64,000 nucleotides of DNA from Tetragonia tetragonoides (lineage: Eukaryota; Streptophyta; Magnoliopsida; Caryophyllales; Aizoaceae): assembly GCA_038025085.1 (NCBI GenBank), contig CM076147.1, positions 36,246,766-36,310,765 on the forward strand, read 5' to 3'. The number at the start of each line of letters is the position of its first letter. The first letter of the stretch is position 1. The notes below the pieces were generated by a model. That model did not search any database and was not told the DNA's origin. It worked only from the letters and a program-made list of their open reading frames with translations. Shown in pieces: positions 32,601 through 44,600 of this stretch. Both the position numbers and the translations under genes were made by a program.

Positions 32601-35600
32601 TTATTCATCACAATTTTTTTATTGACCTCAATCAATCAATCCATCGATCCTCTTTCTCTCTTTATAATGGAGTCCCTCTAATTTTGACCTTCCCAAAACA
32701 AAAATCTCCAATTTAAAGGAAGATGTTCAGGAAGGTGATTCATAAATGGCTTTTTCTCTCTCCTCTTAATTGGTTTTCATTAGTTAGGGTTTCGATTTTT
32801 TTGTGGTGTTGATGTTGTTCTGATTGGTTTGGGATTATTGGAGAAATGTTGAATTCAGGTTAGGGATTGGGGGTTGGTTTGAGCTGGGAAATTTTGGTTT
32901 AGTGAGGTGGACATTGATACGGGCAGTGAAGTAGAAAATGGTGAAGAACATAGAGAAAACGAAAAAGGGGATATGATAGGGAAGGGGGGATTAAAGTTAC
33001 AAATTTTAGATTGAAAATAATAGGAATACATGATAAATATAAAATAATGTTGTAATTCACATGTTGAAATATGTGAATGGCTTACAATAAGCCAATAATA
33101 GTGTTTTACTATGCTTGTATAGTAAAATTTCATATTTACTTCCCTATAAAGAGGCCTTGTAATGAGAAAATGCAACAGATGAATATCCTACCCCAACCAC
33201 AACCAAATCTCACGTTGACTAGTACGTCTATGTCGGCTGAAGCCTCCCGAGCCAATGAACCACAACCACCACCTCCTAAGCCTGTGTAGAATCGAGGCTC
33301 GACTCTTGTCAAGAGCCAGGTCCAACAAAAGAAAACGAGAAAAGGAAGAGGGTAAGATTGGCTCTGCCGAGATCACCTCACCGGTTGCCCCAAAGAACCC
33401 GAAAATGTGAGCCACCACCATGTACGGTGCGGCTCTAAATGCGAGTCATCATCCAACCCACAAAATCTAAATGACCAACCACTAAGAAAGGAGATATTTT
33501 AGTGACAAATAAAATCAGAATCGAAAATAACAGTAGAAGAGCTAAATACAAACGGTACTGATAAAATACTGAATGAAGGAAGAGTGTGTTAGTAGGAGTG
33601 TTGAAATTTGTAGGAAATTTGCACATGAAAGAAGTTTTTGAGCGGATGGTTGAGTAAGAAAATAAAACTATGCCCCACGCTATTAAATGAAGGTAGAAAG
33701 GTGTTGTAAGTTTGACCAAAAAAATAATTAGTTTACGTATTTGTTTCTTTTGGACTATTGACTTATTTTGGACCCATTGTATCGGATTATGCTTATGGAA
33801 TAAAATTAGACCAATATTTTGTGTACCAATGACGTATTACGTCAAATATTTACTAGTATATTTGATAACAATTAGAATTAACATTTGTTTTTGCAGATTC
33901 CAATAAGGCAACAAAGAAAATGTTTATTGATTAGCCAATAAACAAGAAAATCAACGGTTGTTTGAACCCATGACTTTTGACTGGCGTCTGGAGTCTTGGA
34001 CCACTACGACTTCATTCCCGTGGTGATATTCAACTGCATAATAATTTATTTATAACCAGCGCACCTCAACAATTTATTAACTTTAACAATTTGTTTCTAA
34101 CCAGAAAAATGGCAAGCATTGCTAAGAGGGATTTTGAAATCCTTGATATGTCTTGGAAAAACTACTACAAATGGAAGATTGATGCCCTTGCACACCTGAA
34201 AGCTAATGGACTTAAGAAAACCATTGAGGAAAATAATAAATGCCTCAGAGGAAGACCAAGCTAACGTCAGTACTTCCTTAAGGCATCATCTCTATGAGGA
34301 CCTGAAAAATGAATACCTCATGGTTGAAGATGCAAAAGAATTGTGGCAAAATCTTCATGAGAGATATGGGCACAAAGAACAAGTTTTGTTGCCTCAAGCC
34401 TTGTTTCAATAGGCTAATCTGAGGTTTCGGCAGTACAAGTCTGTTATTGAATATAATTCTGCTCTACTGCGTATAACTTCCTCAATGAAGTTATGTGGGC
34501 AAAATATCACTGAGTATGACATGCTTGAAAAGACTTATTCCACCATGCACGTCTCTAGTGTGCTATTACATCAATTGTATTGAGAAAGAGGTTTCAAAAA
34601 ATAATTTGAACTGATAACTGTGCTATTGGTGGTTGAGCAGAATAATCAGTTGCTCATGCAGAATCATAATATGAGGCCTCTTGGAATCAATGCAGGGCCA
34701 GAGGCACATGCCACCAAAATGGGCGAACAAGGTCGCCAACTGAAAAATAATAGATTTCGAGGCAAGAATTTCAACAAAGGTCAGCGTCTTCATTTCAAGC
34801 GAAAAGGCAAACAAATAAACCAGCAAAGAACTGAATATTACTTAATAATTGAGGGGGTTTCAAAACCGATATATATTCCCAACCATCTTTGCTGACCCAT
34901 CCATGAAATAGTCAGAAACATCAAGGCTTGGCACATTCTGAGGCTTTCATCCACAAAGTTGGCCTCAACATTTTTCTCTTTACCATTCTGGAAAGCTTAT
35001 TCCACCAAATGCTTGGCGGTTCGACATTCGTTTGCAAAATGGCCCTTAATGCCACATTTGAAACATGTCACATTTTGCTTCCGTGTTGGTCCAGTTCTTT
35101 GGTGTATTTGTTTGCCTTTTCGCTTGAAATGGCGACGGTGACCTTTGTTGAAATTCTTGCCTCGAAATCTATTATTTTTCAGTTGGCGACCTTGTTCACC
35201 GATTTTGGTGGCATGAGCCTCTGGCACTGCATTGGTTCCAACAGGCCTCATGTTATGATTCTGCATGAGCAACCGATTATTCTGCTCAGCCACCAATAGC
35301 ACAGTTATCAGTTCAGATTATTTTTTGAAACCTTTTTCTCGATACTGCTGTTTTAGTAGCACACTAGAGGCGTGCATGGTGGAATAAGTATTTTCAAGCA
35401 TGTTATACTCAGTGATATTTTGCCTACATCACTTCATAGATGAAGTTATACGTAGTAGAGCGGAATTATATTCGCTAACAGACTTGTAGTCCCTCAGATT
35501 AGCCCATTGAAACAAGGCTTATGGCAACAAAACTTGTTCTTTGTGTCCATATCTCTCATGAAGATTTTGCCACAATTCTTTTGCGTCTTCAACCAAGAGG

Positions 35601-38600
35601 TATTCATTTTTCAGGTCCTCATGGAGATGATGCCTTAAGAAACTATTTGCGTTAGCTTGGTCTTCCTCTGAGGCATTATTATTTTCCTCAATAGTTTTCT
35701 TAAGTCTCATTAGCTTTCAGGTGTGCAAGGGCATCAACCTTCCATTTGTAGTAGTTCTTTCCAAGCACATCATGGATTTCAAATTCCCTCTTAGCAATGC
35801 TTGCCATTTTCTGGTTAGAAATAAATTGTTGAGGTGAGTTGCTTATAAATAAATTGTGTCCATCATTTCCAGTAGAGCCAAAAGATTCACAACTTTTTGG
35901 CTTCGGGATATAATGGATTGATGCAAAATGGCTCATAAAAATGGTCGGCACTTCTTATTTATTGTGAAGTTGCCGATGGTTGTCGCATTTCAGATCTCGG
36001 GTCAAACAGAAACAACCTTTGTGTGAGACACTTAAAGGGTAAGGCTGCGAACAACCGACCCCCATTACCCTACCTAGCGGGAGTCTCTTTGGAGGAACTG
36101 GGGTAATGTTGTTGAATGTTGTTGGTTATAAATAAATTATTACGCAGTTGAATATCACTACGGGAATGAAGCCGTAATGGTCCGAGACTCCTGACGCTCA
36201 ATCGAAAGTCAAGGGTTCGAAAACCCGTTGGTACAAAATATAAAACTTTCTTATTTATTGCCTAATCAATAAACATTATCTTTGTTTGCTTTAATGGAAC
36301 CTGCAAATCAAATGTTAATTCCAACTAATAAAGCAATTAAACTTTTATCTCACAAGATCCTGAGGAACAAATATTAGTTACACAAAATATTGGTCTATTT
36401 TCTTGCATAAGCATACCAGGGTCAACAGTCCAAAAACAAAAACAAATACATAGTGGTTTGTCCATTTATCTCATGGTCAAACTTGCAAAAACATTTTTTC
36501 TTCATTCATATAATGCTATGGGGCATAGGTTTTCTTCTTTACTCAACCATCCACTCAAGACTACTTTTACGTGCAAAATTTCTACAATTTTCAACACTCC
36601 GACTGACACACTCTTCCTTCATTCGGTATTTTATCAGTACCCACCGTACATGGTGGTGGCTCACATTTCGTGTTCTTTGGGGTAACCGGTGAGGTGATCT
36701 CGGCAGAGCCAATCTCACCCTCTTCCTTTTCTGGTTTTAATTTGTTGGACGAACTTGGCTCTTGACAAGGCTCGAGCCTTGGCTCTACAGGGTTGTCGTT
36801 CAAGTTTGTAGAAAGTGGCTTAGGAGGGGTAGGTTGTGGTTCATTGGCTTGGGAGGCTTCAGCCGACGTCAACGTACTGGTTGACGTGAGATTTGGTTGT
36901 GGTTGGGGTACGATATTCGGGAAAGCAATGGTTTCGAAAGGTAGGTAATTTCGCTCAATGATGAGGTATATGGGTGAGTAGTAAATGCCGGTAACGGTGT
37001 TGATCCCATTACTTTGGTGACTCATAGTGATATCAAAATTAACGTAAACCTATATGCCTAAAAAATTTAGTAATCTAGTTTTGAGTTTCTGATGTAGAAG
37101 ATCCGAATTATATTCGGCAACTATAGAGCATACTACTTCAAAGCTTAGAATATTTTGGAATGAGTTTGTATTTACCTTTTGGAGTTTGGAGCTAGATGGT
37201 GCTAATAACGTGTTAAAAGATCGTTGAGAAGGGGCAGTTGAAAGTGGGACGGAAAGCTTACTGATCGTTTGCTTTTCATTCGTTGCATTTTCTCATTACA
37301 ACATTGGCCTATGGGGAAGTAAATATGAGATTTTAGTATACAAGCATAATAAAACTCTATTACTATACAAGCTTACATGAAAGTTCCAGAATGATGTAAA
37401 CTGTATGAAGCCAACGTTTTAAGAAATCATGATTTGTACTCAATAAAATTGAATAAATCTTTATATGGCCTAAAGCAGTCAGGGCAGATGTGGTATAACC
37501 GTTTAAGTGAATATCTCCTAAGGGAAGGTTACAAAAATGATCAAATCTCACCATGTGTCTTCATAAAAAGATCTAAATCTGGACTCGCAATCATAGCGGT
37601 ATATGTTGATGATTTGAATATCATCGGGTGTCCTGATGAAATTGAAAGAACGACCCAATACCTGATGAAAGAGTTCGAGATGAAGGATTTAGGAAGAACG
37701 AGGTTTTGTCTTGGTTTGAAGATTGAACATCTCAATGATTGAATTTTTGTCCATCAATCAAATTACACCGAGAAGGTATTGAAAAAGTTCTACATGGATA
37801 AAGCACATCCACTACATTCTCCAATGGTCATACGTTCTCTGAACCCTAAAGATGATCCATTTCGACCACGAGAGGAGAATAGAGACTTTCTTAGACCAGA
37901 CGTGCTAGATTTGAGTGCAATCGGAGCTTTAATGTACCTAGCGAACAATACGAAGCCAGATATTGCATTTTAGGTGAATCTCTTAGCAAGATACAGTAAT
38001 GCACCAACAATTGCTCTTTACGAAGCATGAAGAGAATGTGTATGGGTGCGGTCCATCATCCAACATATACTCAAGGAGAGCGGTTTGAGAATGATTAATG
38101 GCATCCCAACTATAATCTACGAAGACAATAATGCATGTAAATCAAATCAAGGATGACTACATCAAAGGAGATATAACACATAACATAGATCCAAAATTCT
38201 TCTCCACCCATGATTTAGAGACAAATGGGACGATAAGCGTTGAGCAGATCAAGTCATGTGAAAATCTTGCCGATTTGTTCAAAAAATCATTGCCACCCAA
38301 GAAGTTTGAATAACTTGTACATGGAATCGGGATGCGTCGTCGTTGTAACCTATCCTAAATTTAGGGGGAGCATTTATGCATCATAATAAGCATTGTACTC
38401 TTTTTCCCTTAACCAGGTTTTTATTCCATTGGGTTTTTCCTGACAAGGTTTTTAACGAGTCAATGAGCGTATAATGCATTACAATAAATGATGTACTCTT
38501 TTTCCCTTGTTTTAGTTCTATCCCACTGGGTTTTCCAAATCAAGGGTTTTAATGAGGCAGCTAATACCCCTGTAATTATTAATAGTGATCCATTCAAAGG

Positions 38601-41600
38601 GGAGTGTTAGTAATTCACATGTTGAAATATGTGAATGGCTCACAATAAGCCAATAATAGAGTTTTACTATGCTTGTATAGTAAAATCTAATATTTACTTT
38701 CCTATAAATAGGCCAATGTTGTAATGAGAAAATGCAACGAATGAAAAGCAAACGATCAATAAGCTTTCACTCCCACTTTCCCCCTTCTGAGCTATCTTTT
38801 AACAAATAATAATATTTTAATCAAAAATTCCCTCCGCTCATGTATTTTTGGGTTTATTTGTCGTCGGTGTATTTTTTAAAATACATATATGTTGCCTGAG
38901 CAACAAAAAATACTAATGTGTCGAGGGAGCCTCATTTCATATACCAATCTGGCTAATTGGCCCACTTTGCACTATGCTTTGTACCTTTCCACATGTTAAC
39001 ATAGGTCATTATCTCTTTATTCTTTATTAATTTCATGACTTTGTACACCTTTTCACTGTCATGGTGGGTTCCATATAACTCCTCAAGCAGCTTCTTCTTT
39101 TTTTTTTTTTTTTTTTTTTTTTTTGCGAACTTTTTTGTATTATTTAATTTATTTATTAATGTGCAGACTTTTAGCCAGTTATGCACATTTGATTATGGAT
39201 TGAAAATGGTACAAATATACAAAGCTCCTTGGTATATCCAAGATGAACCTAGGTTCGCATTTCGTGGACTTCTTATTGGTAAGTCCCCTCTGTATGTCCA
39301 TCTTATAAGAATCTAACGGATTTGATTGGGTGGCCCTAGGTACAAATAGTCAATTTAGGTTCAAGCTGCCGACCCTAATTTTGTTTTGTAGACTGGAAAT
39401 TTCTTTGAGTGTCCCATGGACCACAAAATTACTATCTGGTGCTGTATTCTCTTTCATACATTGTGCTTTTTTGCAGATACTTCTCGCCATTATCTGCCTG
39501 TTGATGTTATTAAGCAAATCATTGATTCCATGTCATATGCTAAACTTGTAAGTTTCAACCAGGTCAAGTTTTCAGCACTTTTGTGCATATGCTAACAATA
39601 CTTTGTCCTATACATGCCACATCTTATGTTGCTCCTAAGCAGTTTGCTTGTAGTCCTGATATTTGAAAATTTTATTCAGTAGAATGTTCTTCATTGGCAC
39701 ATCATAGATGAGGAGTCTTTTCCTCTTGAAACACCTACTTATCCATATTTGTGGAAGGGTGCTTACTCAAAGTGGGAGCGATACACAGTTGAGGATGCTG
39801 AGGAAATTGTCAAGTAACTTCCCATTATCTCCTTCTCATTATACTTACTAAGTTGAAACTCGAAAACGTTAATGAACTTCTTTGCCGTTTATCTTCCTCT
39901 TTTTTTCCCCGTATTGCAATATGATTTTGAATTGTCCTGAATATTAATGCAAACAGAAGTCATCTTAGCTATTAATCGACATACAACTAATTTGACATTT
40001 AATCCGTTTTAAAAGAACCCTATGCAGCTTGTTGGCATTACTGTAAAGAGTTGCCGCAGGTCACAGGTTTAAGGCGAGAGAGGAGTTTAATACATTTCAT
40101 TTCGAATTGTAATTTGTAATTATGTATTACTTGTTGGACATTTCTTTTGACGAGCGATAGGGTGCTTTTAGGTCTGCAATTATTGGGTTAAACTTAAATC
40201 ATTTTTCATCTTTCCTTCTACCCCCAAGAAAAAACTGAAAAGAGTGTATCATTAATAGAAATAATAGGTGTGTGCTTTGCCGCGAAGCTAGTGAGTGTTC
40301 TATACATTTGTTCCTGCACTGTGAGTTTGCTTGGACCTGTTGGCGGCAACTCCTTGGCATGAGGGGGGAGTATGTTGTTTGTCCAGCAACTTTCGTGTAG
40401 CACTTGCAGGCACGATATCTTGGGTGGGGGAGGAGCAAGGACACTAGACTATTATGGTGATGTGCATTTTTCGCTATTTTCTGGTGCATCTGGTTGGAGC
40501 GGAATGCTAGGATCTTCTTGGAGATCTCTAGGCCGGTTGATTTTGTTTGGGATAGGGTGGTTTATCTGGCCTCTCTTTGGGCCAAAGCGGCTGGGGATTT
40601 TAGGGGAGTGCCTCTCACTGACGTTCAACGTCTGTGGGGGAATTTGTAATTAATTTTTCTCTTTATGAGGACTTCTTGTCCTCGCACTCTGTGTACTGTA
40701 CTATTCTTTCAGTATTAATAAAATTTTACTTTATCTTAAAAAAATTAATAGAATAATTTTGTATTCATTATGTAATTTACTTTTTATAGGTATGTATTGA
40801 ACTATGTTTAAATTACAATAAAGTAATTTGATTTGTTGTTCCTTCGAGTGTGTGCTTGTAGGATTGGTGTTGATCTGGAAACATTGACAATTTGACAATC
40901 CGATGTAAAGGCCAACTTGACAATTTGAGAACCCCTAGGGACATTTGGATTCTTATTTGACAAATGACTTGATTGACCAGACAACTTTACAACATAGCCC
41001 GCTAGCGGCAAATCTCCAAATACAAATATGTGCTTTGGTGCTTGTAGTTGCATCCCTAAGCAAACAAGGGAAGGCTTGATCTGTTGTGTGATAACTGAGA
41101 CCTGGGGTGTTGCATGTAGATTTAGAAAGGGGAGATCGGGTGAATAGGGGTTTGACTCAATTGTTTGAGGACGATTAATTATTAAGCTATAATTATTGTG
41201 GTTAGAGAGTTGATGGTTGGGTAGTGAGTCAGATTGTGTACATTTTGACGACCTCAAACCTTGGAAAAGAATGCATTAATTGTTGTTGTGATATCTGAGA
41301 AACAGTACCCTGTGAAGGCATTATTAGCGAGGGCTCAGTGTTGCATTGAAAAAGTCACTTTGCCCAATAACCCAGACAGCTTGATTCTTAAAAGTATATG
41401 GAGTTAAGCTCCACCGAAACACTCCAAAAAATGGGAGTATCACCTATTGACCAGTAGCTCGCCTTCTTTCTTAGACTGGAATCGGACGAATTTTTGAACG
41501 AGAAGGCCTCCAGATTTATACGACAAAGTCTAGTTTCTCAAAATATCTTGAGATCTTGCTTCAAAATTTTCCAGCAGAAGCATTTATGCAAAAAATAGAT

Positions 41601-44600
41601 GCTCATTTATCTCTGACCTGTTAGAGGCTTTAGATGCACTGATGCAATAGGGAATTAAAGCTTTGTGAGGCCTCCATCTCTATAATAGATTGTTGGTGTG
41701 AGTCAGCATGACAAAAACAAGACAGAGCATTCACCGAAATTAGAAACTCTTGCCTTCTTAATAATTCGAGATGTTGAAGGGTTCTGAAGGAGTTGCTATC
41801 AAGTGGTTAGAAAAACAAATCCATGTTACTGTATCAAGTCCTCCATTCCTATCAATTATTTCCATAGTTGCGCTGCATGTTTAATTGCTGATGATCTTGA
41901 CTTTGTTTTTTCTTTCTTGGTGATCATATATCTTGTTGTCTACACCATTTGCTTCCATGCTCAACAATCTCCTGTATAAAGCCGGAAATCCCCCCTCCCC
42001 TTCTTTCTGAAGTTCTGTTTTGTTGCTCTTTTATTCAGTAAGCTTATTGTTTGCTTTTCCGTTTCATGTCCATCTGATGGTTAAATGCAGCTTCGCAAAG
42101 ACAAGAGGTATACATTCTCTTATGATCTTTCTTGCTTTTATTTTCTCTAATTGTTACATTCTCCCTGGTCATTTGCAGAGAAGCACTAAGGAGCTAAATG
42201 TTGAAGTTTGTGTTCACCATGGAACCAAATAGAGAATAACCTTTGTTACTTCCTTTGGGAGAGTGAACTTGATTACATGTTTTGAATGCATGTATCTCTT
42301 TCTGTGGCTTAGCCTTCTAAATTTTTGTGTGGCAGGTATCCATGTCATGCCAGAGATGGATGTTCCTGGTCATGCTGAATCATGGTACGTGACCCTTTGT
42401 GTGGATTGTGCCTTTTATCTACAACAAAAGCCCCTTTTCGTGTAGATTTCCACATTAAACACTCTACCGTTGCAAAGATTTGATCATATAACATACGTCC
42501 TCGAATTTTGGGCCATGATATTACTATCCTACCCATCCCTTTACACAACAGATATGGTGGCGTCCACCACCTTTAACTCATTAACCCAATGGCATAAAAG
42601 TAAGAAAAGGACCAAAGTGAAAATGCCTTGGTCTTCGTGCCATTTAGAAACGTAAAGATCAATGTGGGAGGGAAGGAATACTAATCTTCTCTGTAATAGC
42701 TGCTAGCTCTCCCTATGTAGTTTATTCTTTCATGTTCATACTATGCCTTTTGCTTTTATTTGAATTAAAAGCGTATTCAAACTTATTTCTACTTACTTTC
42801 CTTTTTTTGACATTGAAGTAACCCTTGTTGTTTAACAGCAAGTAGTATTTCCCAATCTGTTTGTGCCCTTGCCCAAAACGACTTATGCACCTTATGAGCT
42901 ATTTTCAATGTATTTGGTACGCAATATGCCATACTTGTCGTAGTTATGTTAGTTAATCCGAGATTCTGAATGAGCATCCATAAAAGCTTTTCCCACCATA
43001 TCTGGCTTTCAATAGGCAAAGTATTCATTCTAGAAGCTCAAACTATATTGTTTTTATTTATGAAAAAGTAAGATTATCCTATAAAATATTGGTGATTGAT
43101 GCCTTTGAACTCCTGAATTAATGTCCTCATGCAGATGAATTTCAAACACATTTATCTTTTTTCTTGTTTGATATGCAGGGGTGTTGGATACCCAGATCTT
43201 TGGCCTTCTTCGTCTTGTAAAGAGCCACTTGACGTGTCGAATAATTTTACTTTTGATGTGGTTTCTGGCATTTTAAAAGGTTGGATATCCTCTAATTGCA
43301 GATAGTTCTTGCCACTACCTATCTGACATACATCGGTTTGTGTAAAATCTTAGCATCATCCACTATCTTCCCATATGTGGAGGGACTTCTATATTCTCCG
43401 TAGAGGGATGTGTGCTAATGCCACAGTTACTGGGATTGGACCGCTTCCCTGTAGGACTATTAAAAGTATTGTGTAATGTAGATTAAGGTTATTTGTTGTA
43501 TATATGGGATCTAATCACGAAATCTCCCAACTGTCGAACCTTCTTGACTCGTCATTGATTTTTGTTTTGGGTGCTCACTTTCTGTCATCTTGATTTTTAT
43601 TTTGAATCCTTGCAGATCTGAGCAGAATCTTCCCATTCGAGCTCTTCCACTTGGGTGGTGATGAGGTTAATACAGGTTAGTTGGGCAATATGTTTTGTCC
43701 CAATATTTTGCTTCTTGATAGTTCGTAGATTTTATTCATAAAACAACTACAAGGTGACGTAGCTAAAGAAAAACCACCAAAGAAGCACGTTCCCAGAAAT
43801 GATTCATTCACAACCACACCCCTCACATTCTAGGAAAATGAGAAGTCCTGATGTATCAAAATTCAAAATTGGAATTCAGGGATGGAAAATGATTCTATCA
43901 CTTTCCTTTTGCTTTATGAGATGATACTAAAAGCAGGAGGAATGGTGGTTTTGCATTTTTGCAGGTGTTGTTTCATATCCTTGATTTATTATCACTATTA
44001 GACTGAATTCTCAAATTTGCTTGTTTGCCTGTGATATATATGGTGTACAAGGTCCACTTAAAGCAAATGATTTCTGGAAGTCATTTTAACATGATATATT
44101 CAACCCTTGAAGATTCCTTTTGTCAATTATATAGCTTGCATTTTGTCGATTTGGAGCTTTTCTGTTAAAGATGGTTTTCAATCATAGGAATAGACGAATA
44201 GTGATTGTAACTCTTCAAAGTTTTCCTATAGTTCTGTAAGTGCCAAATGGGAGATAAGTTTTGTTAGGCAGGTAGGGTATGATTCTAAGGATAGCATTTC
44301 TAATCATAATTTTTTGCCAGGTAGTTACCTCTTTCTTTTGTTCTCTATGTTGGAGCCGCGGAGGAGTCTGAGTCATGCTCTAGACCAACTGTTAAGGATT
44401 TCAATTGGAGCCCAATTTCTAATCGTTGTGCTAGTCAGATAGGATGTTTGTTGAGGATGAGGTGGAAAATCTTGTTACTGAAATGGAAGGGGACAAATAA
44501 TCATGTGTCTGTAGCTTTACTTTAGCTTTTTCTAGAGGTACTGGTATAATCAAAGTTGATCTTCTTGGTGTGTTCCACGGTTCCCGCTACTCGAATGCAT

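Larger units (their letters stand above)
33048..38804 (+). mobile_element. Composite, internally inverted Copia LTR retrotransposon in HEXO1 intron 3
   Basis: The outer ends are same-strand LTRs beginning TGTTG/TGTTAG and ending in AACA, flanked by the 5-bp duplication AATAA at 33043-33047 and 38805-38809. Order inside: truncated 5' LTR, shortened leader and gag on the plus strand (to about 34832), then gag, leader and a partial LTR on the minus strand (about 34836-37375), then the 3' half of reverse transcriptase, RNase H, polypurine tract and 3' LTR on the plus strand. Protease, integrase and the 5' half of RT are missing. Stops and frameshifts show it is dead. The inverted arms differ at many sites, so they are not a recent perfect duplication. 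Confidence 0.85.

Noticed and set aside
36130..36240. tRNA-like words (GGGTTCGAAAACCCG) in the Copia leader
   Set aside because: No matching acceptor or anticodon stems; the sequence is part of the retrotransposon leader and is mirrored near 33950-34030.
40808..41257. 149-codon minus-strand frame in HEXO1 intron 6
   Set aside because: No recognisable domain, no splice or promoter context, and intronic antisense position; judged chance.
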